Source: Azotobacter vinelandii
GTDB taxonomy: Bacteria > Pseudomonadota > Gammaproteobacteria > Pseudomonadales > Pseudomonadaceae
DNA: 64,000 bases
Assembly: GCF_001571105.1 (NCBI RefSeq)
Contig: NZ_BCTD01000007.1
Strand: one strand, 5' to 3'
A model generated the notes under the pieces. The model did no database searches, had not been told where the DNA came from, and worked only from the letters and a program-made list of their open reading frames with translations. Of the stretch, positions 25,708 to 34,539 are shown piece by piece (position 1 is the first letter of the stretch; the number at the start of each line of letters is the position of its first letter). The translations under genes and the position numbers were made by a program.

Positions 25708-26679
25708 ATGTCAATACACAACGATCAGGCTATCAGACTTCGCGCCGAAGTCCCCGTCGAGCTGGGCGGCCAACGCCTGGACCAGGTCGCCGCACAACTC
25801 TTCGCCGAGCATTCGCGCTCGCGCCTGGCCGCCTGGATCAAGGACGGGCGACTGACCGTCGATGGCGCCGCGCTGCGCCCCCGCGACATCGTGCATGGCG
25901 GCGCGCTGCTCGAACTGGATGCCGAGCAGCAGGCGCAGGGCGAGTGGATCGCCCAGGCCATCGAACTGGACATCGTCCACGAGGACGAGCAGATCCTTGT
26001 GCTGAACAAGCCGGCCGGGCTGGTCGTGCATCCGGCTGCCGGGCATGCCGACGGCACCCTGCTCAATGCGTTGCTGCACCATGTGCCGGGGCTGGTCAAT
26101 GTGCCGCGCGCGGGCATCGTCCACCGTCTGGACAAGGACACGACCGGCCTGATGGTGGTGGCCAAGACCCTGCAGGCGCAGACCCGGCTGGTCGAGCAAC
26201 TGCAAAAGCGCAGTGTCAGCCGCATCTACGAGGCCATAGTGGTCGGTGTGATCACCGCCGGCGCCACCATCGATGCGCCCATCGGCCGGCATGGCCAGCA
26301 GCGCCAGCGCATGGCGGTGGTCGAGGGCGGCAAGCCCGCGGTCAGCCACTACCGTGTGCTCGAACGCTTCCGTGCGCATACCCATGCCCGTATCAAGCTG
26401 GAAACCGGGCGAACCCACCAGATCCGCGTGCACATGGCGCACGTCGGCTATTCGCTGGTGGGCGATCCGGTCTATGGCGGGCGTTTCCGCATTCCGCCGG
26501 CGGCCAGTCCGACCCTGGTGCAGGCGCTTCGGGAGTTTCCGCGCCAGGCCCTGCACGCCCGCTTCCTCGAACTGGATCACCCGGCCAGCGGCGAGCGCCT
26601 GAAATGGGAGGCGCCGCTGCCGGACGATTTCGTCTGGCTGTTGACACTGCTGCGCCAGGACAACGAGGCGTTCGTCTGA
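25708..26679 (+). CDS. rluD: 23S rRNA pseudouridine(1911/1915/1917) synthase RluD
   Basis: Makes three pseudouridines in helix 69 of 23S rRNA. 323 residues. N-terminal S4-like RNA-binding domain (GQRLDQVAAQLFAEHSRSRLAAWIKDGRLTVDG), then the catalytic domain with the Asp in GIVHRLDKDTTGLMVVAKT and the conserved KLETGRTHQIRVHMAHVG. I start at ATG 25708 (MSIHNDQAIRLRAEVPVELGG), which fits family N-termini; an upstream ATG at 25669 is open but unmatched. It overlaps the next gene by one base (TGATG). Confidence 0.96.
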   Translation: MSIHNDQAIRLRAEVPVELGGQRLDQVAAQLFAEHSRSRLAAWIKDGRLTVDGAALRPRDIVHGGALLELDAEQQAQGEWIAQAIELDIVHEDEQILVLNKPAGLVVHPAAGHADGTLLNALLHHVPGLVNVPRAGIVHRLDKDTTGLMVVAKTLQAQTRLVEQLQKRSVSRIYEAIVVGVITAGATIDAPIGRHGQQRQRMAVVEGGKPAVSHYRVLERFRAHTHARIKLETGRTHQIRVHMAHVGYSLVGDPVYGGRFRIPPAASPTLVQALREFPRQALHARFLELDHPASGERLKWEAPLPDDFVWLLTLLRQDNEAFV

Positions 26680-27407
26680 TGAATGCCCGGCTGGCGCCGG
26701 ACTGGCCCGTGCCAGCACGGGTGCGCGCCTGCGTGACGACCCGCGCGGGAGGCGTCAGTGTCGCGCCTTTCGACAGCTTCAACCTCGGCGACCATGTCGG
26801 GGACGAGCCGGAAGCCGTGGCCGAGAATCGTCGACGCCTGCAGTCCGGCCTCGGCTGCGAGCCCGCCTGGCTGCGCCAGGTGCACGGGGTGACGGTGGTT
26901 CCGGCCGATCCGGCGCTGACGCCCGAGGCCGATGCCTGCTGGACGGACCGTGCGGGTGTCGCCTGCGCCATTCTCACCGCCGACTGCCTGCCGGTACTGT
27001 TCTGCGACCGTGCCGGCACGCGCGTGGCGGCAGCCCATGCCGGCTGGCGCGGGCTGGCCGGCGGCGTGCTGGAGGCGACCCTGGATGCCCTGGCCGTGGC
27101 GCCGCAGGAGCTGCTGGTCTGGCTCGGTCCGGCCATCGGACCGGCGGCCTTCGAAGTGGGGCCCGAGGTGCGCGAGGCCTTTCTCGAGCATCATCCGCAG
27201 GCTGCCCCGGCCTTCGTGCCGAGTCGAAACCCCGGGCGTTTCATGGCCGATCTCTACCGGCTCGCCCGCATCCGCCTGGCTGCCCGCGGTATCGAGGCGG
27301 TTCATGGCGGTGGCTTCTGCACCGTCCGGGATGAGCGTTTCTACTCCTATCGCCGCACGCCGCGCACCGGCCGTTTCGCCAGTCTGGTGTGGCTGGCCGC
27401 GCCCTGA
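26679..27407 (+). CDS. pgeF: Peptidoglycan editing factor PgeF (YfiH, laccase-domain protein)
   Basis: 242-residue DUF152/YfiH protein. In E. coli the homologue (PgeF) corrects mis-incorporated L-Ser in peptidoglycan precursors; the family was formerly called polyphenol oxidase. Zinc-site motifs are present: WLRQVHGVTVVP (His), ILTADCLPVLFCD (Cys) and AAAHAGWRGLAGGV (His). The end, DERFYSYRRTPRTGRFASLVWL, is family standard. It begins inside the rluD stop and is followed by clpB after 172 bp, the same order as in P. aeruginosa. Confidence 0.93.
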   Translation: MNARLAPDWPVPARVRACVTTRAGGVSVAPFDSFNLGDHVGDEPEAVAENRRRLQSGLGCEPAWLRQVHGVTVVPADPALTPEADACWTDRAGVACAILTADCLPVLFCDRAGTRVAAAHAGWRGLAGGVLEATLDALAVAPQELLVWLGPAIGPAAFEVGPEVREAFLEHHPQAAPAFVPSRNPGRFMADLYRLARIRLAARGIEAVHGGGFCTVRDERFYSYRRTPRTGRFASLVWLAAP

Positions 27408-27491
27408 TCGCCTCGTCTCGCGGCCGGGCGGGTTTCCGCGCCGATTTTTCGGCCCATGGGCCTGGCTGCTGACGCGGATCAATTCCGCGGC

Positions 27492-27519
27492 CTTGAATCC
27501 CCGCCGATCATCCTTATCT
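27492..27519 (+). promoter_or_regulatory. Candidate sigma-32 heat-shock promoter of clpB
   Basis: CTTGAAT at 27492-27498 matches the sigma-32 -35 element. After 13 bp, CCTTATCT at 27512-27519 matches six of the seven informative or partly informative positions loosely (C-C-x-x-A-T-x-T). It lies about 60 bp before the clpB start, a fitting place for a chaperone gene. Prediction by eye only. Confidence 0.5.
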
Positions 27520-27579
27520 ATGCTTCAACCCGGCAGGCCATCCAGTATGCCAGCCCGCTCCTTCAGGAAGGATGACTCC

Positions 27580-30144
27580 ATGCGAATCGACCGATTGACC
27601 AGCAAACTGCAACTTGCCTTGTCCGATGCCCAGTCCGTGGCAGTCGGCCTCGACCACGCCGCCATCGAGCCGCTACACCTGATGCAGGCGCTGCTCGATC
27701 AGCAGGGGGGCTCGATCAGGCCGCTCCTGATGCAGGTCGGCTTCGATATCAACGGCCTGCGCCAGGCTCTGAGCAAGGAGCTGGATCAACTGCCCAAGCT
27801 GCAGAACCCCACTGGCGACGTGAATCTGTCCCAGGACCTGGCGCGTCTGCTCAACCAGGCGGACCGCTTGGCCCAGCAGAAGGGGGATCAGTTCATTTCC
27901 AGCGAACTGGTGCTGCTCGCCGCGCTGGACGGCAACACCCGCCTGGGCAAGCTGCTGCTTGGCCAGGGCGTGTCGAAGAAGGCTATCGAGAACGCCATCG
28001 GTAACCTGCGTGGCGGCCAGACGGTGAACGATCCGAATGCCGAGGAGTCCCGCCAGGCCCTGGACAAGTACTGCGTCGACATGACCGCCCGGGCCGAGGA
28101 GGGCAAGCTCGACCCGGTGATCGGACGCGACGACGAGATCCGCCGCACCATCCAGGTGCTGCAGCGGCGTACCAAGAACAACCCGGTGCTGATCGGCGAG
28201 CCGGGTGTCGGCAAGACCGCCATCGTCGAAGGCCTCGCCCAGCGCATCGTCAACGGCGAGGTGCCGGACGGACTCAGGGACAAGCGCCTGCTGGCGCTGG
28301 ACATGGGTTCGCTGATCGCCGGCGCCAAGTTCCGCGGCGAGTTCGAGGAGCGCCTGAAGGCCGTGCTCAACGAGCTGGCCAAGCAGGAGGGGCGCGTCAT
28401 CCTGTTCATCGACGAACTGCACACCATGGTCGGCGCCGGCAAGGCCGAAGGCGCCATGGATGCCGGCAACATGCTCAAGCCCGCTCTGGCGCGTGGCGAG
28501 CTGCATTGCGTCGGCGCCACCACCCTCGACGAGTACCGCCAGTACATCGAGAAAGATGCCGCGCTGGAACGCCGCTTCCAGAAGGTGCTGGTGGACGAGC
28601 CGAGCGAGGAGGACACCATCGCCATCCTGCGCGGCCTGAAGGAGCGCTACGAGGTGCACCATGGAGTGACCATCACCGACGGCGCCATCATCGCTGCGGC
28701 CAAGCTGTCGCACCGCTACATCACCGACCGCCAACTGCCGGACAAGGCCATCGACCTGATCGACGAGGCGGCCAGCCGCATTCGCATGGAGATCGACTCC
28801 AAGCCCGAGGAGCTGGATCGCCTGGATCGCCGGCTGATCCAGCTGAAGATCGAGCGTGAGGCGCTGAAGAAGGAAACCGACGAGGCGACCAAAAAGCGCC
28901 TGGCCAAGTTGGAAGAGGACATCGCCAAGCTCGAGCGCGAGTACGCCGACCTCGAGGAGATCTGGAAGTCGGAGAAGGCCGAGGTGCAGGGCTCGGCACA
29001 GATCCAGCAGCAATTGGAGCAGGCCAAGCTGGATCTGGAGGCGGCACGCCGCAAGGGTGATCTGAACCGGATGGCCGAGCTGCAGTACGGTTTGATTCCG
29101 GAGCTGGAGCGCAAGCTGGCCTCCGCCGACGGCGGGCAGCCGCGGGAGAACCAGTTGTTGCGCAATCGTGTCACCGACGAGGAGATCGCCGAGGTGGTCT
29201 CCAAGTGGACCGGCATCCCGGTGGCCAAGATGCTCGAGGGCGAGCGCGAGAAGCTGCTGAAGATGGAGGAGTTGCTGCATCAGCGGGTGATCGGCCAGAA
29301 CGAGGCGGTGACCGCCGTGGCCAATGCGGTGCGGCGTTCCCGCGCCGGGCTCGCCGATCCGAACCGGCCGAGCGGCTCCTTCCTGTTCCTCGGCCCGACC
29401 GGGGTCGGCAAGACCGAGCTGTGCAAGGCGCTGGCCGAGTTCCTCTTCGATACCGAGGAGGCCCTGGTGCGCATCGACATGTCCGAGTTCATGGAGAAGC
29501 ACTCGGTAGCCCGCTTGATCGGCGCCCCTCCGGGGTATGTCGGCTATGAGGAGGGCGGCTACCTGACCGAGGCGGTGCGCCGCAAGCCTTACTCCGTGGT
29601 GCTGATGGACGAGGTGGAAAAGGCTCACCCCGATGTGTTCAACATCCTTCTGCAGGTGCTGGAGGACGGTCGTCTGACCGATAGCCACGGGCGTACCGTG
29701 GACTTCAAGAACACCGTGGTGGTGATGACTTCCAACCTTGGTTCGGCGCAGATCCAGGAGCTGGCCGGCGATCGCGAGGCGCAGCGGGCGGCGGTGATGG
29801 ATGCGGTAAGCCACCATTTCCGGCCGGAGTTCATCAACCGTATCGACGAGGTGGTGGTATTCGACCCGCTAGCCCGCGAGCAGATCGCCGGCATCGCCGA
29901 GATTCAGTTGAAGCGCCTGCGCCAGCGTCTGGCCGAGCGCGAGCTGAGCCTCGAACTTTCCGATGAGGCCCTGGACAAGCTGATCGCCGTCGGTTACGAC
30001 CCGGTCTACGGGGCACGGCCCCTGAAGCGGGCGATCCAGCGCTGGATCGAGAACCCGCTGGCGCAGCAGATTCTCGCCGGGCAGTTCGCGCCTGGCGCGA
30101 AGATCTTCGCCAGGGTGGAGGGCGACGAGATCGTCTTTGGCTGA
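27580..30144 (+). CDS. clpB: ATP-dependent disaggregase ClpB
   Basis: Hexameric AAA+ chaperone that, with DnaK, pulls proteins out of aggregates. 854 residues, full length. Clp N-domain (1-145), first AAA+ module with Walker A GEPGVGKTAIVEGLA (about residue 205) and the Walker B region VILFIDELHTMVGAG. The coiled-coil M domain spans about 400-520 (EEDIAKLEREYADLEEIWKSE). The second AAA+ module has GPTGVGKTELCKALAEFLF and VLMDEVEKAHPDVFNILL. No tripeptide loop for ClpP docking is expected in ClpB. The ATG at 27580 follows AGGAAGGA. A candidate heat-shock promoter lies upstream; the tRNA operon follows. Confidence 0.98.
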   Translation: MRIDRLTSKLQLALSDAQSVAVGLDHAAIEPLHLMQALLDQQGGSIRPLLMQVGFDINGLRQALSKELDQLPKLQNPTGDVNLSQDLARLLNQADRLAQQKGDQFISSELVLLAALDGNTRLGKLLLGQGVSKKAIENAIGNLRGGQTVNDPNAEESRQALDKYCVDMTARAEEGKLDPVIGRDDEIRRTIQVLQRRTKNNPVLIGEPGVGKTAIVEGLAQRIVNGEVPDGLRDKRLLALDMGSLIAGAKFRGEFEERLKAVLNELAKQEGRVILFIDELHTMVGAGKAEGAMDAGNMLKPALARGELHCVGATTLDEYRQYIEKDAALERRFQKVLVDEPSEEDTIAILRGLKERYEVHHGVTITDGAIIAAAKLSHRYITDRQLPDKAIDLIDEAASRIRMEIDSKPEELDRLDRRLIQLKIEREALKKETDEATKKRLAKLEEDIAKLEREYADLEEIWKSEKAEVQGSAQIQQQLEQAKLDLEAARRKGDLNRMAELQYGLIPELERKLASADGGQPRENQLLRNRVTDEEIAEVVSKWTGIPVAKMLEGEREKLLKMEELLHQRVIGQNEAVTAVANAVRRSRAGLADPNRPSGSFLFLGPTGVGKTELCKALAEFLFDTEEALVRIDMSEFMEKHSVARLIGAPPGYVGYEEGGYLTEAVRRKPYSVVLMDEVEKAHPDVFNILLQVLEDGRLTDSHGRTVDFKNTVVVMTSNLGSAQIQELAGDREAQRAAVMDAVSHHFRPEFINRIDEVVVFDPLAREQIAGIAEIQLKRLRQRLAERELSLELSDEALDKLIAVGYDPVYGARPLKRAIQRWIENPLAQQILAGQFAPGAKIFARVEGDEIVFG

Positions 30145-30221
30145 TGCTGTCCTTTCGCCTTCTCCCGCATCGACGGCAGAGGGCGAAAATAAGTGTTTGC
30201 TGCGAAAAGTATTTTCAAGGG

Positions 30222-30249
30222 TTGACAGAGGCGTCGGGAATCGTAAAAT
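30222..30249 (+). promoter_or_regulatory. Sigma-70 promoter of the tRNA-Asn/Pro/Lys operon
   Basis: TTGACA (30222-30227), 16-bp spacer, TAAAAT (30244-30249), about 60 bp upstream of tRNA-Asn. The match to consensus is near perfect, and a strong promoter is expected here. Confidence 0.82.
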
Positions 30250-30311
30250 GCGCGCCACTGCAACGGACACGGTGTTTGCGTTTCGTTGCAAGTACTAGAA
30301 GTGATGAAAGT

Positions 30312-30387
30312 TCCGCGATAGCTCAGTCGGTAGAGCAAATGACTGTTAATCATTGGGTCCCTGGTTCGAGTCCAGGTCGCGGAGCCA
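30312..30387 (+). tRNA. tRNA-Asn (GTT)
   Basis: 76-nt cloverleaf with acceptor TCCGCGA / TCGCGGA, D-arm TAGCTCAGTCGGTAGAGC, anticodon loop CTGTTAA with GTT, T-arm GGTTCGAGTCC, and encoded GCCA end. Confidence 0.97.
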
Positions 30388-30396
30388 GCTTTCAGA

Positions 30397-30473
30397 CGGG
30401 GTATAGCGCAGTCCGGTAGCGCGCCTGCTTTGGGAGCAGGATGTCGGGAGTTCGAATCTCTCTACCCCGACCA
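30397..30473 (+). tRNA. tRNA-Pro (TGG)
   Basis: 77-nt cloverleaf with acceptor CGGGGTA / TACCCCG, D-arm TAGCGCAGTCCGGTAGCGC, anticodon loop with TGG (CTTTGGGA), T-arm AGTTCGAATCT, and encoded ACCA. It lies 9 bp after tRNA-Asn. Confidence 0.97.
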
Positions 30474-30488
30474 TCTCTTCACTCGCTT

Positions 30489-30564
30489 GGGTCGTTAGCT
30501 CAGTCGGTAGAGCAGTTGGCTTTTAACCAATTGGTCGTAGGTTCGAATCCTACACGACCCACCA
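30489..30564 (+). tRNA. tRNA-Lys (TTT)
   Basis: 76-nt cloverleaf with acceptor GGGTCGT / ACGACCC, D-arm TAGCTCAGTCGGTAGAGC, anticodon loop CTTTTAA with TTT, T-arm GGTTCGAATCC, and encoded ACCA. Last gene of the three-tRNA operon; the variable segment begins directly after it. Confidence 0.97.
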
Positions 30565-31245
30565 TTCCTTATGGCTTTCAGCGGATTTCGTGGTTCGCTG
30601 TGGGCTTTCTCGATTCTGCACAGATTACTCGGTTGCAAGTCAGCCCGAAAGACGGGTTGTTTCCGAGGCAGTGTCAGATCACTTCTGCATTTTTCAGATG
30701 AGCAGTTTGGTTCTGTCGCGGCCATTCTCTGCGGTAATTACTCCTCCTTCCGCTATCTCCCTGCCTCGCTTGAAACGCCATTAATTGCGTACGCTGAATT
30801 CCGATGGGGTTCTTGTCTCGTCGCGGATGCGGATATAGCGATTCAGTAGGTGGACATCCATCGCCCGGATCTGCAGCAGGGCATTTCAGGCGAATGCCGA
30901 TGTGAAAGAGGGGTTCGAAGACGACCAGCCTGAACCCCAAGGCCGGGCCAGACCCTTTAGCCATTTCAGGAGCGAGTCCCGGCTCTTTCGGGTAGGTCTC
31001 TTGCTGTCGTCATTCGTTCCTTTTTCACACCTCCTTGGATCATTTCGTCGTTCAAGAAGGGACTGTCATGCCTTTCGCCGGCTGGAGGGCTGGGGGAAAT
31101 CGAGAATGGGTTGGAATGGTTTGGTGAAAATCGTTGCCCCCTTGTCGAAGGTTTTCGCTTCGGGCAGCAGGGGGCGATGCCTCTTGCGCACAGAGCCCAG
31201 GCGAGTCGGGTCGGAGGCGTGGGAGTTCAGCCGTTGCTGCATTGC
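30565..31245. other. Non-coding stretch after the tRNA operon
   Basis: About 680 bp with no credible coding sequence on either strand and lower GC near the tRNA genes. I see no integrase fragment and no second copy of the tRNA-Lys 3' end that would mark an attachment site. The 3' end of the ABC exporter gene reaches it from the right. Confidence 0.5.
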
Positions 31246-33045
31246 TCAGCCGACCGTCGGCAGCTTGGGGTCGCGCAGGAAGCCCTCGGCCTGCATCCGC
31301 CACAGCGAAGCGTAGAGGCCGTCGCGGGCAAGCAGTTCGGCCGGGCTGCCGTCCTCCACCACCTTGCCTTTCTGCATCACCAGGATGCGGTCGAAATTGG
31401 CTACGGTGGACAATCGGTGTGCCACCGCCAGTACCGTGCGGTCGCGCACCAGATCGGCCAGGGCGACCTGGATCTCCGCCTCGGAATGAGTGTCGAGGGC
31501 CGAGGTGGCCTCGTCCAGAATCAGGATCGGTGCGTCCTTGAGGAAGGCACGGGCGATCCCCAGACGCTGGCGCTGACCGCCGGAGAGCATCACCCCGCGC
31601 TCGCCGACCTGGGTGTCGTAGCCCCGTGGCAGCTCGCGGATGAAGGCATCGCAATAGGCCATGCGCGCCGCCTCCTCGACCTCCTCGTCGCTGGCCTCGG
31701 GGCGGCCGTAGCGGATGTTCTCGCGGATGCTGCGGTTGAATAGCGCGGTTTCCTGGGGCACTACGGCGATCATCTGGCGCAGGCTGTCCACGCTGACCTG
31801 GCGGATATCGTGATCGTCGATGCGGATACTGCCCTCCTGGACATCGTCCAGGCGCTGGATCAGGTACACCAGTGTCGACTTGCCGGCCCCGCTTGGGCCG
31901 ACCAGGCCGATCTTCTGCCCGGCCGGGATGTGCAGGTTGAAGTCCTTGAATACCTGGCGGTCGTCCGGGTAGCGGTAGCCCACGTCGATCAGGTCGATGG
32001 TGCCGTCGGCGGCGGTCAGCGGCTGGTCGGGGTCGTGCAGGGCATGGGGCTGGACGATGATGCGCAGGGTATCGGCGATGGCGCCGAGCTGCTGGGTTGT
32101 ATCCACCAGCGCGAGGGCCAGGTCGCGCGAGCCGTGCAGGATGCGGAAGGTCAGCGCGCTGACCAGCACCACGTCGCCGGCGCTGACGCTGCCGGCGCGC
32201 CATAGCTGGATGGCCCAGACCAGCATGCCGCCGGCCATCAGTGACAGGCAGACGTCGTGCAGCAGGCGCGCCTTCTCCATGTACATCCAGCTCTTGCGAT
32301 GGGCATGGGCCTCGCTGCCGATCTTCTGCGCCAGCCGCTCGCTCTCGCGGTCGCGGGCGGAGAAAGCCTTGATGGTCCAGACGTTGGACACCGCATCGAC
32401 CAGTTCGCCGCCGACATGCGCGGCCTGGGCGGCGTAGCGCTGGTGCCTGGTGCGGCCGCGGATGCCGTAGTTGGTGATCAGCAGGGCGATCAGCAGCACG
32501 GCGCCGATCAACGTCAGGGCCATGCGCCAGTCGACGGTGAGCAGCACCACCACGGCACCGGCGAAATCGACCAGGGGCGGCATGATCTTCCAGGCGAAGC
32601 CGCCGTAGATGGTGCCGGCCGCCGAGCCGGTGGCGGTGATGCGGTTGCCCAGGGCGCCGGCGAAGTGCTCGTTGAAGTAGCGCATCGGGTGGCCGGTCAG
32701 ATAGCGGAACAGCTCGACGCGGATATCCACGCAACTGGCCACCACGGTCTGGCAGCCGAGCCAGCCACCGAGACGCCAGAAGGCGTTCTCGGCGATGATC
32801 AGGCCGAGGAACAGCGCCAATGGCGTCCACACGTCGGCGGCCAGGCGGTCGGCCGTGGTCATGGCATCGACCAGCAGCTTCATGCCGTACTGCACCGCCA
32901 CCGCGCTTCCGGCGGCGCCGACGATCAGCGCGAACATCAGGCCGAAATGCCAGGGGCGCCGGCGCACATAGCGCCAGAGAAAGGGTAGTGGACGGCTCGG
33001 CAGTTGCAGCCGTCGGCGGGGAGCGGACTTGCTTTTTGGGCTCAT
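31246..33045 (-). CDS. ABC exporter, fused permease and ATPase
   Basis: Type IV (exporter-fold) ABC half-transporter, 599 residues. About six membrane helices in residues 30-320 (FGLMFALIVGAAGSAVAV, WRMALTLIGAVLLIALLI and others). The ATPase has Walker A GLVGPSGAGKSTLVYL, Q-loop VVPQETALFNRSIRENI, signature MLSGGQRQRLGIARAFL and Walker B ILILDEATSALD. It resembles lipid/glycan exporters of the MsbA/cyclic-glucan type; the substrate is unknown. I start at the ATG complementary to 33043-33045 (MSPKSKSAPRRR). That ATG overlaps the stop of the broken glycan enzyme gene upstream (ATGA), so they formed one operon. All ATPase motifs are intact. Confidence 0.93.
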   Translation of the reverse strand: MSPKSKSAPRRRLQLPSRPLPFLWRYVRRRPWHFGLMFALIVGAAGSAVAVQYGMKLLVDAMTTADRLAADVWTPLALFLGLIIAENAFWRLGGWLGCQTVVASCVDIRVELFRYLTGHPMRYFNEHFAGALGNRITATGSAAGTIYGGFAWKIMPPLVDFAGAVVVLLTVDWRMALTLIGAVLLIALLITNYGIRGRTRHQRYAAQAAHVGGELVDAVSNVWTIKAFSARDRESERLAQKIGSEAHAHRKSWMYMEKARLLHDVCLSLMAGGMLVWAIQLWRAGSVSAGDVVLVSALTFRILHGSRDLALALVDTTQQLGAIADTLRIIVQPHALHDPDQPLTAADGTIDLIDVGYRYPDDRQVFKDFNLHIPAGQKIGLVGPSGAGKSTLVYLIQRLDDVQEGSIRIDDHDIRQVSVDSLRQMIAVVPQETALFNRSIRENIRYGRPEASDEEVEEAARMAYCDAFIRELPRGYDTQVGERGVMLSGGQRQRLGIARAFLKDAPILILDEATSALDTHSEAEIQVALADLVRDRTVLAVAHRLSTVANFDRILVMQKGKVVEDGSPAELLARDGLYASLWRMQAEGFLRDPKLPTVG

Positions 33046-34219
33046 GACAGAAAATGCGATGCGCTCGAGTCTTCCAGAAGTCGGGTCAGCATGGCCTGCT
33101 GCGTGCGCAGCTCGGTCTGCAGCGAGCTGTGCAGTATGCGCCGACCCTGGCTGTCGGGCATCCCGACGATGCCTGTCGGGCAGTGCCGTTCGTCGAACCA
33201 GCCGGGATAGTCCTGGATCGGATAGAGGCAGATGCCTTCTATCGGCATGCCGCGCCGCATGGCGGCGAAGGCCTGTTCGGCGATGTAGCGCAGCCAAGGC
33301 GCACGAGCCTCGCCCTCGGCGCCGGTCTCGGCGATCAGGAGCGGCCGCCGGTAGCGCTGGTAGACCTCGGCGAGAATGCTCTGGAAGGAGCGGTAGGCCG
33401 GATCGCCGAGAGGGATGGTGGCGCCGCCGTGGTACCACTGGTTGTCCGAATAGTGATTGACGCCGGCGATGTCGAGGTACTCGGGGCGGCCGCCGAGGCC
33501 CGGCCAAGCCCGTCCGGTGAGCAGGTCCCAGGCCTCATACTGGGCCTCGCGGATCGTTTCGATCGCCGCGATGCTGGCGCGCACTAACTGGTGCTTGAGT
33601 TCCTGGCCACACGGCCACGGCCACGGCCACGGCCACGGCCACGGCCGCGGACCAGCGGGTTGAACAACGCCTGGTCGCCGCCGGCTCAGGCCCAGTAGGA
33701 AATCTCGTTGACCGGTGAATAGAAGGGGGCGTCGATACCCTCGTTGCGCAGCAGTCGAGCCAGGGCACCGGCGAAGCGCTCGACGAAGGCCGGCCGCCAG
33801 AGGTCGAGGTCATCCGGCCAGCCGTAGTGGCAGATGTCCCAGATCACCTGCTGGCCCCGCTCCTGGGCGGCGCGCAGCATGGGCAGGAAGCCCGACCAGT
33901 CGTACTGGTCCGGCGAGCGCTCGATCAGGCGCTGCGGAGGCTGCACGGCCAGATGCCCGTCGAGCAGGCGGCGCAGGGCTGCGGAGGCTGCCGGGCCACG
34001 GCAGTCCGGCGGCAGGTGCGGCACCAGCACCTGCATGCCTTCCTCATGGCGGATTTCCAGCCAGGGCTCGGCGGCATCGGCCATGGGGTCTTCGAAGAAC
34101 AGCACCTGCCAGTCGCGGGCGAAGCGCGCCATCAGGTGCTGCGGGCGCTGGTAGACGAAGCTTCAGCGCAGGTGCGACAGGTATAGCAGAGTTGGCACGT
34201 CTACCCTGTAGTCGATCAT
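33042..34219 (-). pseudogene. Broken glycosyltransferase / glycoside hydrolase gene
   Basis: Three open pieces on the minus strand belong to one gene. Piece 1 starts at 34219 (MIDYRVDVPTLLYLSHLR) and hits TGA at 34163-34165, where the family reads LRWSFVYQRPQHL. Piece 2 continues in frame with SFVYQRPQHLMARFARDW and LFFEDP, a glycosyltransferase start. It then runs into a hydrolase-like part (QVIWDICHYGWPDDL, YSPVNEISYW) and hits TGA at 33686-33688, again in place of a probable Trp. A frameshift follows at a GGCCAC repeat (33605-33648). Piece 3 then reads QELKHQLVRASIAAIETI and carries DIAGVNHYSDNQWYHGG and PLLIAETGAEGEARAPW to a stop overlapping the ABC gene. The transferase part looks internally deleted. 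Family call is from motif memory. Confidence 0.82.
33605..33648. repeat. GGCCAC hexanucleotide tandem repeat
   Basis: GGCCAC at 33605, an extra AC at 33611-33612, then five perfect GGCCAC copies (33613-33642) and a GGCCGC variant. On the coding (minus) strand it reads as Gly-Arg repeats. The six-base unit keeps frame; the extra AC does not, and it marks the frameshift in the broken gene. Confidence 0.95.
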
Positions 34220-34539
34220 TGCCGTGGGTATGGTCCGATTCGATTTGCCGAGAGCGGACTGAAAGGGTCTTGCCCAGCTCATGCCTGGTCCCCCATGGCG
34301 CAAGCGGGCTGCATCCCGCTTCCGGTTGTCGTTGTCCGGCTCTCCGTTCGACAGGCGGGGGGTATGGAGTGGAGAAAAAGCGGACAGGTTCCGCCTTGTC
34401 TGCCGGTCGGCCGCCGTACGCCTGGTGCCGGAGCAGCATGAGCGCGACTTGCAGTCGGGCGATCGATTCGATGCGCCGAAGATCGGTTGCACCGTTGAAA
34501 TCCTTCGCTCGTGGGTTCGCTAGGCTGGGTGTGACAAAC
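34220..34539. other. Intergenic between broken glycan gene and IS scrap
   Basis: About 320 bp with no recognisable gene or IS end; probably the promoter region of the broken gene merged with degraded mobile DNA. Confidence 0.4.

Noticed and set aside
30565..31245. Integrated element attached to tRNA-Lys
   Set aside because: No integrase gene and no second copy of the tRNA 3' end were found in the window.
33605..33648. Phase-variation switch by the GGCCAC repeat
   Set aside because: A six-base unit cannot toggle the frame by copy number, and two nonsense codons elsewhere in the gene already disable it.
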